From NCBI GenBank assembly GCA_040954595.2, contig CM082578.2, positions 5,270,001 to 5,334,000 of the forward strand: DNA of 64,000 bases, given 5' to 3'. A program made the translations under genes and the position numbers. This DNA comes from Balanoglossus misakiensis (Eukaryota > Hemichordata). The notes under the pieces are model-generated. The model was not told where the DNA came from, made no database searches, and saw nothing but the letters and a program-made list of their open reading frames with translations. Shown here piece by piece: positions 14,916 through 27,635 of the stretch. Position 1 is the stretch's first letter. Every line of letters starts with the position of its first letter.

Positions 14916-17479
14916 ACAAGAAGATGTTGAAAGAAACAGTTGGTTGCACTGCTAAGACTACAATTCTAGTGACTAAATATGATAGGACTCCGTGAGATTG
15001 CATGATGGATAAATGTAATGACGACTGCAATCCTTGGGTATTTTTCAAATCAATTTGGTCTTGTTTTTCTTCAGAGATGGAGCTAGACCATTGTGAAATT
15101 CATGAAGTCTTCGTCTGAGGTACGTAGGTGTTCTTTATTGCTTTGGTCTCCGAGTTTCGGAAGATTATTTTATTGATTTACAGCAGACATGGCAATATTT
15201 TTTACTATCATCGCCGATATGCTTTTGTTGCCATCGCCATCTTTGTTATTGCATTCTAAACATTTGTTCTAAACATTATTGCATGCTATTTTCCTGACAA
15301 AGTCACTACAAGTAAGGTTACACAGTAGCTTTGGCGACAATTAGGGACCGGTCATTAACCTGACTGGGGGAGGGGGTTGATATTGTTTCTGACACAAGCA
15401 CATTTCTCTCGTTGACCCTACCCACATTTCATGGACCAAAGTGAACTCGTGAAAAAAAATTCCCAGTTGTACATTATCTTGGTGTAACTAAAACCTCCAC
15501 CAACCCCACTCACACATATCATGTCTACTAATACAATTAAACGGGCATGCCCATTCCTGACCATGTGACGATACACTGTTATCACGTGGCACCCACGCAT
15601 CACAGCTCACTAGGAAATATTGGCAATTGGGTGTAAAGAAATTCTTGCACGCTCGTTATTCATACAAATATGTTTGACAATGTATAGACAGACATTTGCC
15701 TTTCTGTTATTTGCTGGGCATAAACCCCATTTCTCGTACCGTTTCTATTAACGGCATACTACACCCCCATGCGCATCAGATCTAAACGCGCATTGTTATT
15801 GTTGTAAATGAATTCAAATCCGGACTTTGATGTATCTTAAGGTTGCTTTGACAGTTTTAATAATGTAGGGATTATACATGAAATTGCAATTGGTACACAA
15901 AACAAAAATACTGAAAAGCAGTCCAAATTACTGCCAGATGACCTTTAATGCATGCAACCCGGTTTCTTTCAGACTCCGAAGAAGAATGATAACGTCTATC
16001 TGAGATCACGTTTACCTGAGACGCATATGTGTGGCATATCGATATATTGACATGTAGTTTCTGATTAGTAGTCATTTGTCAGGTGACGGTAATAAAACGA
16101 ACATATAACAAGAAAAATGACCTCATGTTCCTTCTGCTATCAATTGATTTGAATGGCATGTCGACTATGCTATAAACCCAATACCAAACACATACAGATT
16201 TTGGACGGAATATTCAAAGATAACGTTGTCATATATGTTCTTAATTGTGAAATGTGATTTCTGGCTGGTTTTGGAGCATCGTGCCCCGATTTCCAGAAAA
16301 CAGTATTGCACACTTAAGATACAACAAATATGTTCTCGTGTCTGTTTTTCGACATGTTGATCTGTGATTGTTGGGTGAGACGAGACGTCTTCTGAAATCG
16401 TTTCGGTCGTCTCCAGTCTCACATTTCATTTCTCTATGGCTTTTCTCGTTAATTCGTCTACCTTTCAGAGTAAACAACACTGCTACTTATGATTATTTAT
16501 TTTGGAAAACCCCCACAAAACAATTCTCCGAAAACATCAATACCTATATACTTTTTCAATTTATACAAGAATATGGCACAGGTTTGTATGAATGTCTAGG
16601 CTACAAAACATTAGTAAAAGATTCCTGTCGTTCATCTAAATAATACAAACAACGAAATAACATTGTAAGAAATGGTTGGGACGGAATTATATGTATATTT
16701 TGGTGACAGTGAGTAGATACCTTTGGTCTCGACAACAACGGTCTCCTGGTAAGAGTGCTTGGGATGCACCTAAAGGAAGACAGAAAATGTTGTCTTTAAA
16801 TGTATAACTGTATAAAAACTGTATAAAAGGTTACTACCCTCAACAAAAATATAAAACAAAAGGGTGGCCTTTCGTCTCTGTATTCTTCAGTAAGATTTGA
16901 AATTTCTCTGGGATAATTGTGTTTTTCTTTCATGATATTAACTATGAGCGAGTATATTGTCTAAAACAAACAAACAAACAAACAAACAAACAAACAAACA
17001 AACAAACAAACAAACAAACAAACAAACAAATGATAACATACATTATGTTAATATTGTTTGGACGGTGTCAATTTCCCTTTAGAATTCAATAAACGCGTTT
17101 AAGAGAGATAATGATATTACTGGACGGTATTGTGAAGAGAAAATCAATGAATGTAACGTACAATTCATGTTTATAAGTTAATAGTAACTGGTAATCCGGA
17201 CAGAAGAATAAACCGCTACTTTGCGAAACAAGATCTTGAAAATAGCTAGAAAATAGTTTGCATTTCATTGTTCTCCTTAATTATGTTTGTAAAAAAAACC
17301 TCAAGTCTTATATTTTACTAAAAAGATGCAAAAATAAAAAATGCAGTTTCATAGAATCATATGAACTCTTAACACTATAATCACTAAATAGTTCCAATTA
17401 TGCTAGTAGCTATATCTTAATCTGGCATGATAATGCCAATGTCGTCTGTAGAAGACTTGTCATCCCATATACTTGTTGT
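14916..17479. other. intergenic between EGF copy 2 and CARD/Death gene
   Basis: Counterpart of 7065-9295, with a roughly 330-bp insertion near 16196-16535, a deletion near 16700 and an (AAAC)n tract. No coding exon with domain support is seen on either strand. Confidence 0.5.
16973..17030 (+). repeat. (CAAA)n microsatellite
   Basis: About 14 uninterrupted AAAC/CAAA tetranucleotides, absent from the matching position in unit 1 (near 8870). Confidence 0.9.
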
Positions 17480-18387
17480 CTATTGAGGATAAAAAGTCAC
17501 GTTTTGTCGTAGGTCGTCAATACCCTTTGCAATGGTCGGATTAATTTTATAAACAATATCATGGAGCTCCTGCCATGTGGGAACGCCCACATGCGCATGC
17601 TCACTCGTTTTCATTAGCCACGCATTAAGAATTTCTTCAGCTTTTCCCTCATCATCCGGGGTACCTCTCCCATCAGCGATGGCAGTCTTGTCCACGGCGA
17701 TAGCAAATTCTTGCACAATGGGTGCGATGATCTGTGCAATGTCACGGATGTTTACCTCTTTGAGAGACTCATTCTTGGACGGAGGAGACCCTTTGCATGT
17801 TTCCAACCAAGCGCGATTTTCTGAAAACCGAATACCGAGACCATCATTTCAATTCAAATCTGAAGTAATTATTATAATATTTAAGGATTTCATGTTTTAC
17901 CGACGACATTCTGATAAATTGTATGGAATTATTTGAAGATTTTGTCGCTGACCGTCAAAAATCAAAATTATATTTCTGCACTTGATAATCGTTACGTTCA
18001 TGTACAAAATGTATATTATGCATTGTGGATATATTTAATCCCATTTATTGCATTTTATCACTGGATTTCCGATACGGAAAGTCTGATTGCTAAGACGATG
18101 CAGCGTGCTGATTAGCCATTGGTGTATTATGTCCCAAAAGCACAAGTTAGTCGTGAACTTGAAATAATAACCTTTAGGCCTACCTGCAGAAAACTTTGTT
18201 TCAATCGAATTCCATATCCGATCATTTGTTTCTTTTAATTCCGTGAAATCTGTCTTTAGTTTGGCAAGATCTGATGAATTAGGCTGTAATTGGGCAAGAG
18301 TCCTTTCAACATTTTCATATACTGCAAGATATAAAATTTGTATGGCATAACAATTTTTAACGTCCAAGAATGAGTCTCTCAAAGAGG

Positions 18388-18426
<39 letters not shown>

Positions 18427-20417
18427 ATATTTAGTCGACAGGATGGCTTGTTAAACGTACCGGGGGCGAAAAATACATTGTACTCAGGCGGTTTATCGTT
18501 GTCTTTATCAAGCTCAAAACATCGGTTAACATCGCGTCGATTACATAAAAACAAACATAAATTTCTCTGTCATGTGTAGCCAATACTCATAAAAATACAG
18601 ACAGAAAATCAATTTACCTCTTCTCTCTGTTTGGTTGGCACTGTCAAGGAGACGGCCGTAATTTTCTTTCAGTGCCTTTAAGTCACGCGTTAGCGATTCA
18701 GTGCTGTCCTGCAAAATCTTACGTGCATCATGCCCCGATGATATAGCTATGAAGACAAAAATAGGTGAAATTTGGAACAAGAATAGAGAGAATTTGTATG
18801 GAGGGTGTCGATACGATGATGCAGTCAAGAAACAAAATGCCATGGAAGATACATGTATCCGACTTCGTATATTTTTAACACAGTTACAGGAAATATCGAA
18901 ACATTCTTGAAGAACACGCATCTTCATAGACCATATTCTCACAGTGCTGTAGGGTTTTTATCTGTTCCTGAATATTCTTCGTCTTCTTGTCCATGTCGTC
19001 TCGAAGCCGAGTGAACTCGGAGCTCAGGGCATCGATTCTGGTTAATACTTCCTCTCGATTGGAGTCCATCTTGTCTATCTTAGATGACAAGTTTTGCATT
19101 TGTTGTAAAACAGCGGCCATCCCACCTAACAATTAAAAAATCATATTTCACGTTTACCTATACATTGTAGTTGTCGTCAGTATCTGAAGAGATGTTCAGA
19201 AGCGATAATTTATCCTACATTCAAGGATACCTGCTGTGTACAGTACGTAAAAACTATTTCTCTTATATCACTTGTGTTAAATAGATATGTTACTTAATGT
19301 TAGTTGAAAAATATACTTTAAAATGACACTCACTGTTTACCTATTTCCTCGTTACAGACATATGAATGTCAATCTTTTCTTAATAAATTGAAGTCGAAAT
19401 GGGTTCATTTAAATCCTCTGAAGGGGTAGGTCAATGTATATTTAAGTATAATAGACACTGACGGGGATTCACAAATGCAGTTGTACAAGATAAACGGTAA
19501 AGTGTGGTACCTAGACAAAAACATTGCCTCGTCCAGGGGTCCGAATCGCAGCTATTGGACAAGTGGATTTTGAGTGGAAGATATCGGCAGATTTTTATCA
19601 AAACCAAAATTAGTCCTCCTAAATATATTACACATTTTAATCATAATTTGAATAAATCTGACTAAAGTCATCTACAGGGACCTATGTTAAACAAATAAAT
19701 TCCACAAATAGGGGGTAAAGCAAATAAGCTTCTGTTGGAACACGGTCGAGAAAAGTTATTTTTAATCCTAGGTAAATATATTTTTCTTTTAAAATGCCGT
19801 TTCGTTATTTAGTTATTATTTGATCTCACCATGTGGATTTTCTCTTGAAAAGCGTTCTCTGTCCAATGTTTCCAGCATCGCGTTATGGTGACCTGTTGCC
19901 TTCAATGCGTCATATAGTATAGTGTAGCCATTGACTGTTCTTTTGAAAATCACTAAAAGATGCTCTACTCGCCCAACTTCTCCTCTCAGCTGTGAAAAAT
20001 ATGAGAATCTCAATTAGCACATACAAGTAATTAATTGAACATGATAACCTTCATACATCAAGCATGACTCATATTATTGAGTCGGTTGTTACTTCAGATG
20101 TCCCTATTAACGTCTTGCAGATTGCTAGGCTTTTCGTTTGTATTGGTCAAACATAGAGACGGCAAGCATTTACCTATGTCAGGTATACTCATTGAGTATT
20201 ATGGTTTAATCCTCTCTCAAGACTTTCCATCAAACCACCTCGTATACAGTGGACTTCTAAAACCAGCATCATTACTTACTTTTAAAGCTTGATCATCTGT
20301 GATTGTTATTACATCTTGATGTTTTCTTCGGGTGTACTCGATAACCTTCGTCGTTTGTAAATTGGTGATGAAGAATTGTTTATTGGCATCCACGATTTCT
20401 TTCTGAACGGTATTCAT
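17480..20417 (-). CDS. CARD-coiled-coil-Death adaptor, gene 1 (362 aa, 6 exons)
   Basis: Minus-strand exons in order: 20280-20417, 19830-19989, 18943-19125, 18618-18746, 18184-18321, 17480-17820, all with GT-AG borders and consistent phases (0 then 1 throughout), summing to 362 aa plus TAG. Residues 1-99 form a CARD split by a phase-0 intron: KQFFITNLQTTKVIEYTRRK then LYDALKATGHHNAMLETL. Residues 100-249 are heptad-rich coiled coil from three exons (for example LQQMQNLSSKIDKMD). Residues 250-362 carry a Death domain (AEEILNAWLMK, TWQELHDIVYKI). Homotypic CARD and Death domains at opposite ends suggest an adaptor in an apoptotic or innate immune complex, with oligomerisation by the coiled coil. 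CRADD/RAIDD has CARD plus Death but no long coiled coil. The start is the first ATG, just before CARD helix 1. A close relative lies at 23913-26865. Confidence 0.75.
18390..18423 (+). repeat. (TA)n microsatellite
   Basis: 17 TA dinucleotides in the intron upstream of the third coiled-coil exon of the CARD/Death gene 1. Confidence 0.9.
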
Positions 20418-20455
20418 ATTGATGGGATGATTGACAGCCTCGTGTATCTAGTTAT

Positions 20456-20680
20456 TTGGGGAGAGACAAATACACAGAAAGAGAGGGGAGGGAGAATGAG
20501 GGCAAGAGAGGGAGTAGGAGAGCAAGGGAGGGGGAGAGAAGGAAAGAGAGGAGAGAGAGAAAAGAACGACAGGGGAGAGATGAAGTGGAGACAGACAGAA
20601 AGACAGACGGACGGACATGCATATATAGATGGATAGAGAGAGATACAGACATGTAGACACAGGGAGAGAAGATAATATTA
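20456..20680 (+). repeat. purine-rich GA/GGGA simple-sequence tract
   Basis: About 225 bp of irregular GAGAGGG/AGACAGAC sequence just 5' of the CARD/Death gene 1. It recurs in diverged form at 50545-50770 next to the CARD fragment there. Open frames through it are compositional artefacts. Confidence 0.85.
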
Positions 20681-22528
20681 AGTTTCGGTGTAACAGCGCG
20701 GTTGAACGTCTTTCAATATGTTGAACTATTTCCTCGTTACAGGCCTATGAATATCTTTCTTAATAATTTGAAGTCAAAATGGGTTCATTTTAAAGCTCTG
20801 AAGGGATAGATCGATGTGTATTAAACGGGACATTAGCTGTAACTTTTGGCTCTATTTCCAGTATCTTTGTTATGTGTATCAAATGCAATTTCTTACTCTA
20901 TCACAAACAGCATGGTAATATACCCAGTACTCCACTTGTTAACATAACCTCAATGTGTGTAACAGCCATTGTTATTGTTGACAAATGTATTCTACTCCGG
21001 ACATGAATTCAAATTTTGCACATATAACAATGCTCACTATATACATTTATGTAGCTACATGCTGGTATATCGCCATGTTTCAGCAATTTGAACAAGAAAC
21101 TGCAGTGCATACACAAAACAAGCTGGACAATTGGACAAGCTGTTTCTGAGCTAGAAGATTTTTATTTTGACCAAAATGAGCAAATATATTGTCCCCAAAA
21201 TTATAGTTTTGAAAAATACTTAGATCATTTCCAGGGACCTGCCACACCAATCCCGAAAGTAATATTGCCAGCAGTTTTTTTCATCAGCAGTCAATTGCAG
21301 ACAAACAGACGGAGAAAAGGAGGACAGATGACGAGGGACATACAAGCTATTAAGCTCCGCGTTGCTGACAGATGACTTAACATAGCTCATATGACACGAT
21401 TGAAATCAAAGTGTACAAAACTTTATGGAGGCGAACTATTAGACTGTGTGGGTGGTTAAATTTTAGGTATCTATGGCTACCCTGTTGATCGTGCAAATCT
21501 GAAGTATGAGTGGGCGAGTTAAACTAACGATCCAGCGATTAAATGGTTGTACGCTCAGAGGGTCTGCCGGGTCGTAACCTCTACAAACGAGTCACACGTA
21601 CACAACCATCGACGAAACCGAAACGTGTCTTATTATATTAAATAGGTATAAAACAATATATGACATTGCCTAGTTAAACGTCACGGTCTTAAATCTGGAA
21701 CAGCTACACGGATTTATGGCAAAAGTTGAACAGCAGTTTGCTATAAAGGAAAACGTTAAAACTACTAGTGAAGTGTAAAGAATAGCAATTCACGTCACCA
21801 AAGTTATCATTTACTAGTATGTCTTTCGCTGTTACAGCTTTGTAGCATTCGGTGCATTAAAACGTTAAACTATCGCGTTGTACTCACATTTACAGTTTTA
21901 TCATTTCCTTGTGTCGCCCACTGGTGTAAAATGGTGTAGAAATCAGTCTGTCAGGTGCTGCAGTTTCTTGTCCAGGTACTCCTACAAAAATGGCGACTAT
22001 CTCATAAAGTCACATGACTAAAAGAAGTCCGTATCAGTGCTCCTCGCTACCTATGCTATATCCTACATATCATTTTGGAATGAAATGATCTCGTTTGTTC
22101 CTCCTACATTATCGATTATGTCTGTTTGCCAGGCGATAAAGATATGTTGTCACCTCTAATTTTCATATACATATATATGGTCGAAACGAGTGTCCAATGA
22201 ACATATGGTGGCGCACCCACTGGTGCCACTCACTTGAAAATTGTAATTGGCCATACAAATGTATTTCGATTTTTCATAGTAAAAGTGGTTAGGTTTTTAT
22301 AGTTGACTGTACACCTTTAACTATAACATATTGCCCATCGTGTTAAACGTCACAAAATTTACAATTTTTTAAAAACTTTTTTACCATTCTAATTTTATAT
22401 AAACGTAACTTGTATTACCTGGCTAGCAACCCGTTGCTACGATAATAAATACATTTTCGCGAGATCTCGCAAAATGGGGCAAATCATCTATTCTTGATTA
22501 TGTATCAGTTGTTTGGCACAAAAAGTTC

Positions 22529-22783
22529 ATGGGCAATACTGAAGTTCAAAGATCAGGGTGCAATACAGAGCAACGCGCTCTTGGCCTGACATCGATGCGA
22601 CCAGTCCTATTGGGCCACTATACGGGTGGCGCAATACTACATATGAGTTGGATGTCTTGTGACTATACACTATACAAACGTAAAATATGTTATCAGGCTG
22701 TGGACCTGGCTATGGCCGGTGACTCTAGGTCATTCAAACGAATGGATTATATAACCAAATCTCGAATAAATTCGAGAAGTTGA
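22529..22783 (+). other. 84-aa open frame shared with 55931-56185 (possible LINE remnant)
   Basis: An ATG-to-stop frame conserved at the same length in a second copy, with a handful of replacements (for example G/R, H/R, Y/F). The C-terminal part (YKRKICYQAVDLAMAGDSRS) resembles the linker between endonuclease and reverse transcriptase in LINE ORF2 proteins, and a LINE reverse transcriptase fragment sits downstream of the second copy. I infer a relic of a related element rather than a host gene. No start context or splice evidence supports independent expression. Confidence 0.35.
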
Positions 22784-23912
22784 CATTCAAATACGCTGGA
22801 CTTTTGGACATTTTAAATTGCGAAATTCGCACACTAAATGTCGATGTTGTTAGGGACACGTAGCCACGATGTAGCATGCTGTTTATTAACAAAAACTACT
22901 TCACACTATACATATATCACCGACCAAAGCCATGTTATTTGGCATCGCTATAGCAACCTATCGATTATAAGTACTGAGTAAGGGCAAGGCAGCATTGTCT
23001 GACACGACCCCTTCACCCTTCGTTGCAAAGCCTCGACACGACCCTATCATGTGAATAGCATAGGACAACAATAAAGTAGAGTGCGCCAAAGAAATGCAAT
23101 GAGTACATTAGCAACGCCACTCAGTCTGCTGTGTGTGAGTCATCTCGGGGGCCTTGTTATGCATCCAAAACAGAAAGAGACCGTACAGTGACATGTATGA
23201 CCTTACGTTTAAGCGTAAACTATCCTCGCGTAATCTTGCAATAAAGTTGACCAGCGGCACAGCAATTATGTGTGTTTGGCTACTCTTGTTGGCACACAGT
23301 TTGGGATTTTTAGAAAATCATTGCTATATGTAAAATGTTTTGCCATTTGTGACTTTTTAAAAGCAGTAGTAGGTTCGAAAACGAAACCTGCTGTACCACC
23401 ATAGCAAGAACATCGACGCACAACACTACTCTACCGACCCCCCCCCCTTTCAAGATAAAATGGTTCAGTCACCGACAGAAGTTATGGAGTTCAGAGCACT
23501 ACTGCCCAATTTGAAATAGAAATAAATGACTCTTGATTGAACTCGGTTCAAGCTAAAGTGTTATTTTGAAGGTTGGTTTTATTTTCAGTTTTCAATAAAT
23601 GACCTGGAAATATCACCTACATAAATTGTACACAGTTTTTGCTATATATCAGTAATTTCAACTACTTTGTGATCATAAGATCTAGAAAGTACTGTCACAA
23701 TTGCACTGTAGCAATATATTTTGTAAATAAAGATTTAATATGGTGCCATTTGCATAATTAATTGTAGTTTCGTAGAATTTAATGTATTTGATTTATAAGA
23801 CCTTTAATGATATTATAATCAAAAATAGCTCTAGCCTAATTGTGTTCAGTTTCTATCAGGATTGTGTTATGTCCTTAATATCAGTCTGGTGCATGTGATG
23901 TAATCGTATCCG

Positions 23913-26865
23913 TCATCGCATATGATCCACATCATCTGCAATGCTCTGGTCCACCGTAGAAAGCACTTCGTAGAGGTCTTTCCAGGTTTTATCAAAGGTG
24001 GTGTCATCTGCCCTTTTTTTCAACCACACATTGATGACTTCTCCCGCTTTCTCCTCGCCAAGAACGGCGTGTTTGTCCACCTGGGTTGACTCCAATTCCA
24101 CTCCCAGTTTTTCGGCAAGAGGAAGCCAAATTGGTTTGATTTTCTTCACTATTGCATGTATGTCCTCCTCGGTAATTGGGTCGGTCTGGCTGCGGCGAGT
24201 GGCGTGTCTTTCAGCGGCAACTGTGTAAAATAATTGCACCAAAATATCAACATTTCATGGAGATTAATTTTAAACATAGAGGTAGATGAATACTGCGAAG
24301 AAAATAGTTCATAGTTTTCCAAAGTTGAAATTGATCAATATGACATGAAAAAATCCGAGAAGGGACGCACAAAATACGGGCTTCTCTCAAATTTTGACTA
24401 ACTACAGGGTTTTTACTTTGTGCTGGGGGTCGGGTGTCAAACCACATTATAATAATTACGTGCGCTGACGGTTGTACTAACTGCAACAGAATCAATGCTG
24501 TCCCCAAGAGTTGGTGTTTTCTTCCTGAATACACTTACGGTAAATAAACAGCAAATATAAAATATTCAATCGCTCGAATAACAACGGGAAATACCTGATG
24601 ATTCTTTTAAGCTGTCTATACCCTTTCGCAGTTCGTGTATTTCTCGCCAGATGTCGCCCTTGTGATCGGAGGTACCCACCGACAGTTCGTTCAGTTTCTC
24701 GAGGACTGCCTGTATTTTTTTATGTTCGAAAGAATCTGGGAATGGTGCAACAAGATCAAAGAAAGCAAGATTACTGAGCATGCAAATGTAGAATAAATAT
24801 CACCATTGCTCCTTGTGGCATCTTTGTACTTTGGCAACGGCTACAATAGTGCTATTAGATATACTAAGTTATTCCCAAGAAAACTCGGTCTGTAAACTCT
24901 CAAACGTTAATTTGATATGGAGCAACTGCATACCTTTCTATAATGACAACACTTTTAGCTGTGTAATACAGATATCTACCTGTTTGCTGTCTATTTTCAT
25001 TGAGGCTCTCACAATCCTTTTGGAATTTCTTGAATTCTTCTGTTAGTGCTTTGATACTTTCCTTTAGGGTGTTTTGTACTTTTTCGTCGGACGACAAGGC
25101 TTGAAACATACAGATAGACTCAAATTAGGCATAGCATGTTTACTGAATACAGATACAGATGTTACATGTATGTATACGGGTGAACGAGGTTTATTCAAAA
25201 CGTTTATAGTATGTACATGTACTGTGTATTACCTTTCTCCAGGGATGTAAACCGCTCTTGCAACCGATCGATCTTGTCCCTCATGTCACTTCTAAATTCA
25301 TTGAATTCAAAAGACAGTTTTTCCATTCTTTGTAACACTTCGCCTTGGTTGTCCATCTTGTCTAGTTTCATTGACATACTTTGAAGTTGTTTCAGAACAA
25401 GTTCCATGGGATCTGGAGTCGGAAAATTGTACGGTTTGGTTGTCAACACATAAATAATTTATATGAATACCTGGTCGTTCAATCAGACAAGAAAAAAAAG
25501 TTGTGTAAATCGCTGTCTTGAATTATTTACACTCCTCTTAGTAAACCTACTTACCAACAGCCTCCTCCGGCATTGCCCTGTTGTGGCCGTTTGGTTTTGA
25601 TGTCTCCATAGTTGCACCTGTAAAAATAGCCATTTTGTGTTTGTAGGTCTGGTAAAATAAGTTTGCAGACATGTCAACCCCTACCAGATTTGTACCTGTA
25701 TTGAAAACCCCAATACTGAGCCATTGTTTATGTTTTACAGAATAGAACAAGAAAACATAGTTGATACACAAAACAACAACCGAGAAAGTAGCCAAAGTTG
25801 GGAGTTGCTAGGGCTAGTCGACCCATAAAGACCTTGAACTTGATGTATATAAAAGCAGTATACACCATTATACGTTGCCTCCTTGTTGTAACACACAAAC
25901 TGTACATTTTTGTGACAGGATGAGCGAGAATGCACAAATTCAATAGAAAAAGTGCCTGTTCCGGTGTTTAAACTCTACAAATGGTAATTTCGTGATTAGT
26001 ATGTTACAGGATTCGAACCCGGACTTACTGGCAACAAACCAAGTGACAAGCAAGTTCGCGCACAGACCACCGCGCCAAATCCACATCATAACAAATAAGA
26101 CCACGACGTAAAGGTCACGCAGGGGTCATGAGAGTGGCATATAATCAATATGATACTTACGCAAACGTCTATTAATAACATCCCATATCCGGGATACAAG
26201 AGGAAGAAAACAATGCAAGAAAAACCATCAAAGTGTAACGTGGCCCTACATGAGAACATGCCATCGAAAAAAGACTTTCATCATCATGTCATAATTCATG
26301 ATCAAGGATTATATCTTTGTAAATATGTTTTTTTTTCACATTAATCTTACCCCGGATGTGCTCTTCTCTTGTCTGACGTTCTTTCTCCAAAACTTTCAAC
26401 ACTGTATGAGAATGGCCTGTTGCTTTCAGCACCTCGTACAGCTTGTTATAACCCTCCGGTGTTTTTCTAAACAGGTCTAGCAAATATGATGCCTTCGCTT
26501 CTTGTTTTCGTATCTTAAAATTAAAATAATATCAAAGTGAACATGTACATTTTGTATTGGAGGTCTTTATTCACACAAACTGATTATAAAGTACCAGTGG
26601 TGTAAATCCTTAATAAGGTTTCAACTTTTTTACAATTTGATTTGCAACTTTTTGTTTAATTATTTCTATCAGGCCTGCATATGAAGCTGAATATTTTGCC
26701 ATGTACATGGAAGTGAATTTTACTTACATTGATCGAAAAGATATCACCGTCTCTTATTACGTTTGGGTGGCGTCTTCTTGTGCACTCGACAATTTCTTTA
26801 ATACGCAAATGATTGGCAAGAAACTGAAAGTTTTCGGAAAGGACTTGTTTTTGATACAAATTCAT
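23913..26865 (-). CDS. CARD-coiled-coil-Death adaptor, gene 2 (370 aa, 7 exons)
   Basis: Minus-strand exons: 26728-26865, 26351-26513, 25555-25617, 25233-25412, 24980-25099, 24595-24735, 23913-24220. Phases run 0, then 1 at every later junction, giving 370 aa and TGA. CARD is at residues 1-100 (FQFLANHLRIKEIVECTRRR, LYEVLKATGHSHTVLKVL), split by the same phase-0 intron as gene 1. A 21-residue linker exon (GATMETSKPNGHN) has no counterpart in gene 1. Residues 122-268 are coiled coil over three exons (MKLDKMDNQGEVLQRMEKL). Death domain is at about 280-370 (GEVINVWLKK, TWKDLYEVLSTVDQSIADDV). No signal peptide or membrane segment, so cytosolic. Likely an adaptor linking CARD and Death-domain partners, by analogy with CRADD; partners cannot be read from sequence. 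Relics of its Death exon occur in the 56-64 kb array. Confidence 0.78.
26002..26082 (-). other. tRNA-like sequence with intact B box (possible SINE head)
   Basis: On the minus strand GGTTCGAATCC (26009-26019) is a perfect RNA polymerase III B box, and TGGCGCGGTGG (26067-26077) resembles an A box, about 50 bp apart. The 5' and 3' ends do not pair as a tRNA acceptor stem and no clear anticodon arm is seen, so this is a tRNA pseudogene or SINE head rather than a working tRNA. It lies in an intron of the CARD/Death gene 2, in the same orientation as that gene. Confidence 0.4.
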
Positions 26866-26939
26866 GTTGACAACGTTGTGGTCTATTCATGGTATTTCAG
26901 CCAGCCAGCTACCTGTACCACACAGAAAATGACAATTAA

Positions 26940-27631
26940 GGTGGCATTGCATGAAACCGTCGAGACTTTTTCAGAGGCCTATTTCTCATCAAAGACAAAG
27001 TTAAAACCCCCATAAACCATATATATTCTGGAAGCTGAGATTTTAAACTTTTGTTTGAGTTGCAAATATTATTGATCCCCGGAAATGGTGGCGATTTTGG
27101 GTGAAAAACCCCATTTTTTGATATTATGTCATGAAATTTAAAATAGGTAAAAAAGTTGACCATGCATCATGCATCTTAATATGTCATTCGAAACTAGAGT
27201 ACACGTGCAAAAAAACGGTAATTTTGTTTTGCGTTATCTGCTTCCATTGAGGAGTAACAGCGTTTGAAAGTTAGAAATTCACGGTGAGTTGTATTGAATC
27301 AGAGTTTATTCCCGCCAGGGACACGTTTTGTTGGATGGGTCATACACAATGCCCAGTTAAAATTTGAGCAAATTCGGCCAACGCAGAGCGAAGCTATTTT
27401 CGTCTGAAGTTGTCAAGAGCAGCGAAAATGCAAACTGAGAAAAACGGCCATTTGCATTGTTGACACCTATTTGTTAAGCTGTGAACTCATTCAGAAAAGT
27501 GCTATTTTGGGGTGATTATGCACCATTTCCGCCAAGACGTATTAGTCAGGGTGTGGGTCAGTATTAGGCCTACCGATTTATGTAAAAAAGTAAAATTTGG
27601 CAAAAACCACAACTTTTCATGCAATGCCACT
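26940..27631. mobile_element. 692-bp MITE with TTAA target site duplication (piggyBac-type)
   Basis: Left end GGTGGCATTGCATGAAA and the inverted right end AGTGGCATTGCATGAAA match at 16 of 17 bases. TTAA flanks both sides (26936-26939 and 27632-27635). There is no transposase frame, so it is non-autonomous. A second copy at 51459 has an identifiable empty site near 21375. TTAA duplication is characteristic of piggyBac-superfamily transposition; the family is inferred from that. Confidence 0.75.
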
Positions 27632-27635
27632 TTAA

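Larger units (their letters stand above)
10147..18321. repeat. tandem segmental duplication, unit 2
   Basis: Second unit of the head-to-tail duplication. Relative to unit 1 it carries extra sequence at about 10791-11883, a roughly 200-bp insertion at 12380-12577, about 250 bp near 13390-13640 and about 330 bp near 16196-16535. The core (EGF gene, flanks, CARD/Death exons) stays highly similar. Confidence 0.85.
20418..23912. other. intergenic block between the two CARD/Death genes; duplicated at 50.5-59.8 kb
   Basis: No host gene is recognised. 20418-21380 matches 50510-51455, 21393-22880 matches about 54925-56280, and 22800-23912 matches the array units at 56.2-64 kb. It includes the empty TTAA site (about 21375-21378) corresponding to the MITE insertion at 51459, and an 84-aa open frame listed separately. 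Confidence 0.7.

Noticed and set aside
20376-20660. Arg/Glu-rich and Ser/Leu-rich frames over the purine tract (also 50468-50760)
   Set aside because: Compositional artefacts of GA-rich simple sequence, open on both strands.
26002-26082. Functional tRNA gene
   Set aside because: Acceptor stem does not pair and no convincing anticodon arm is seen.
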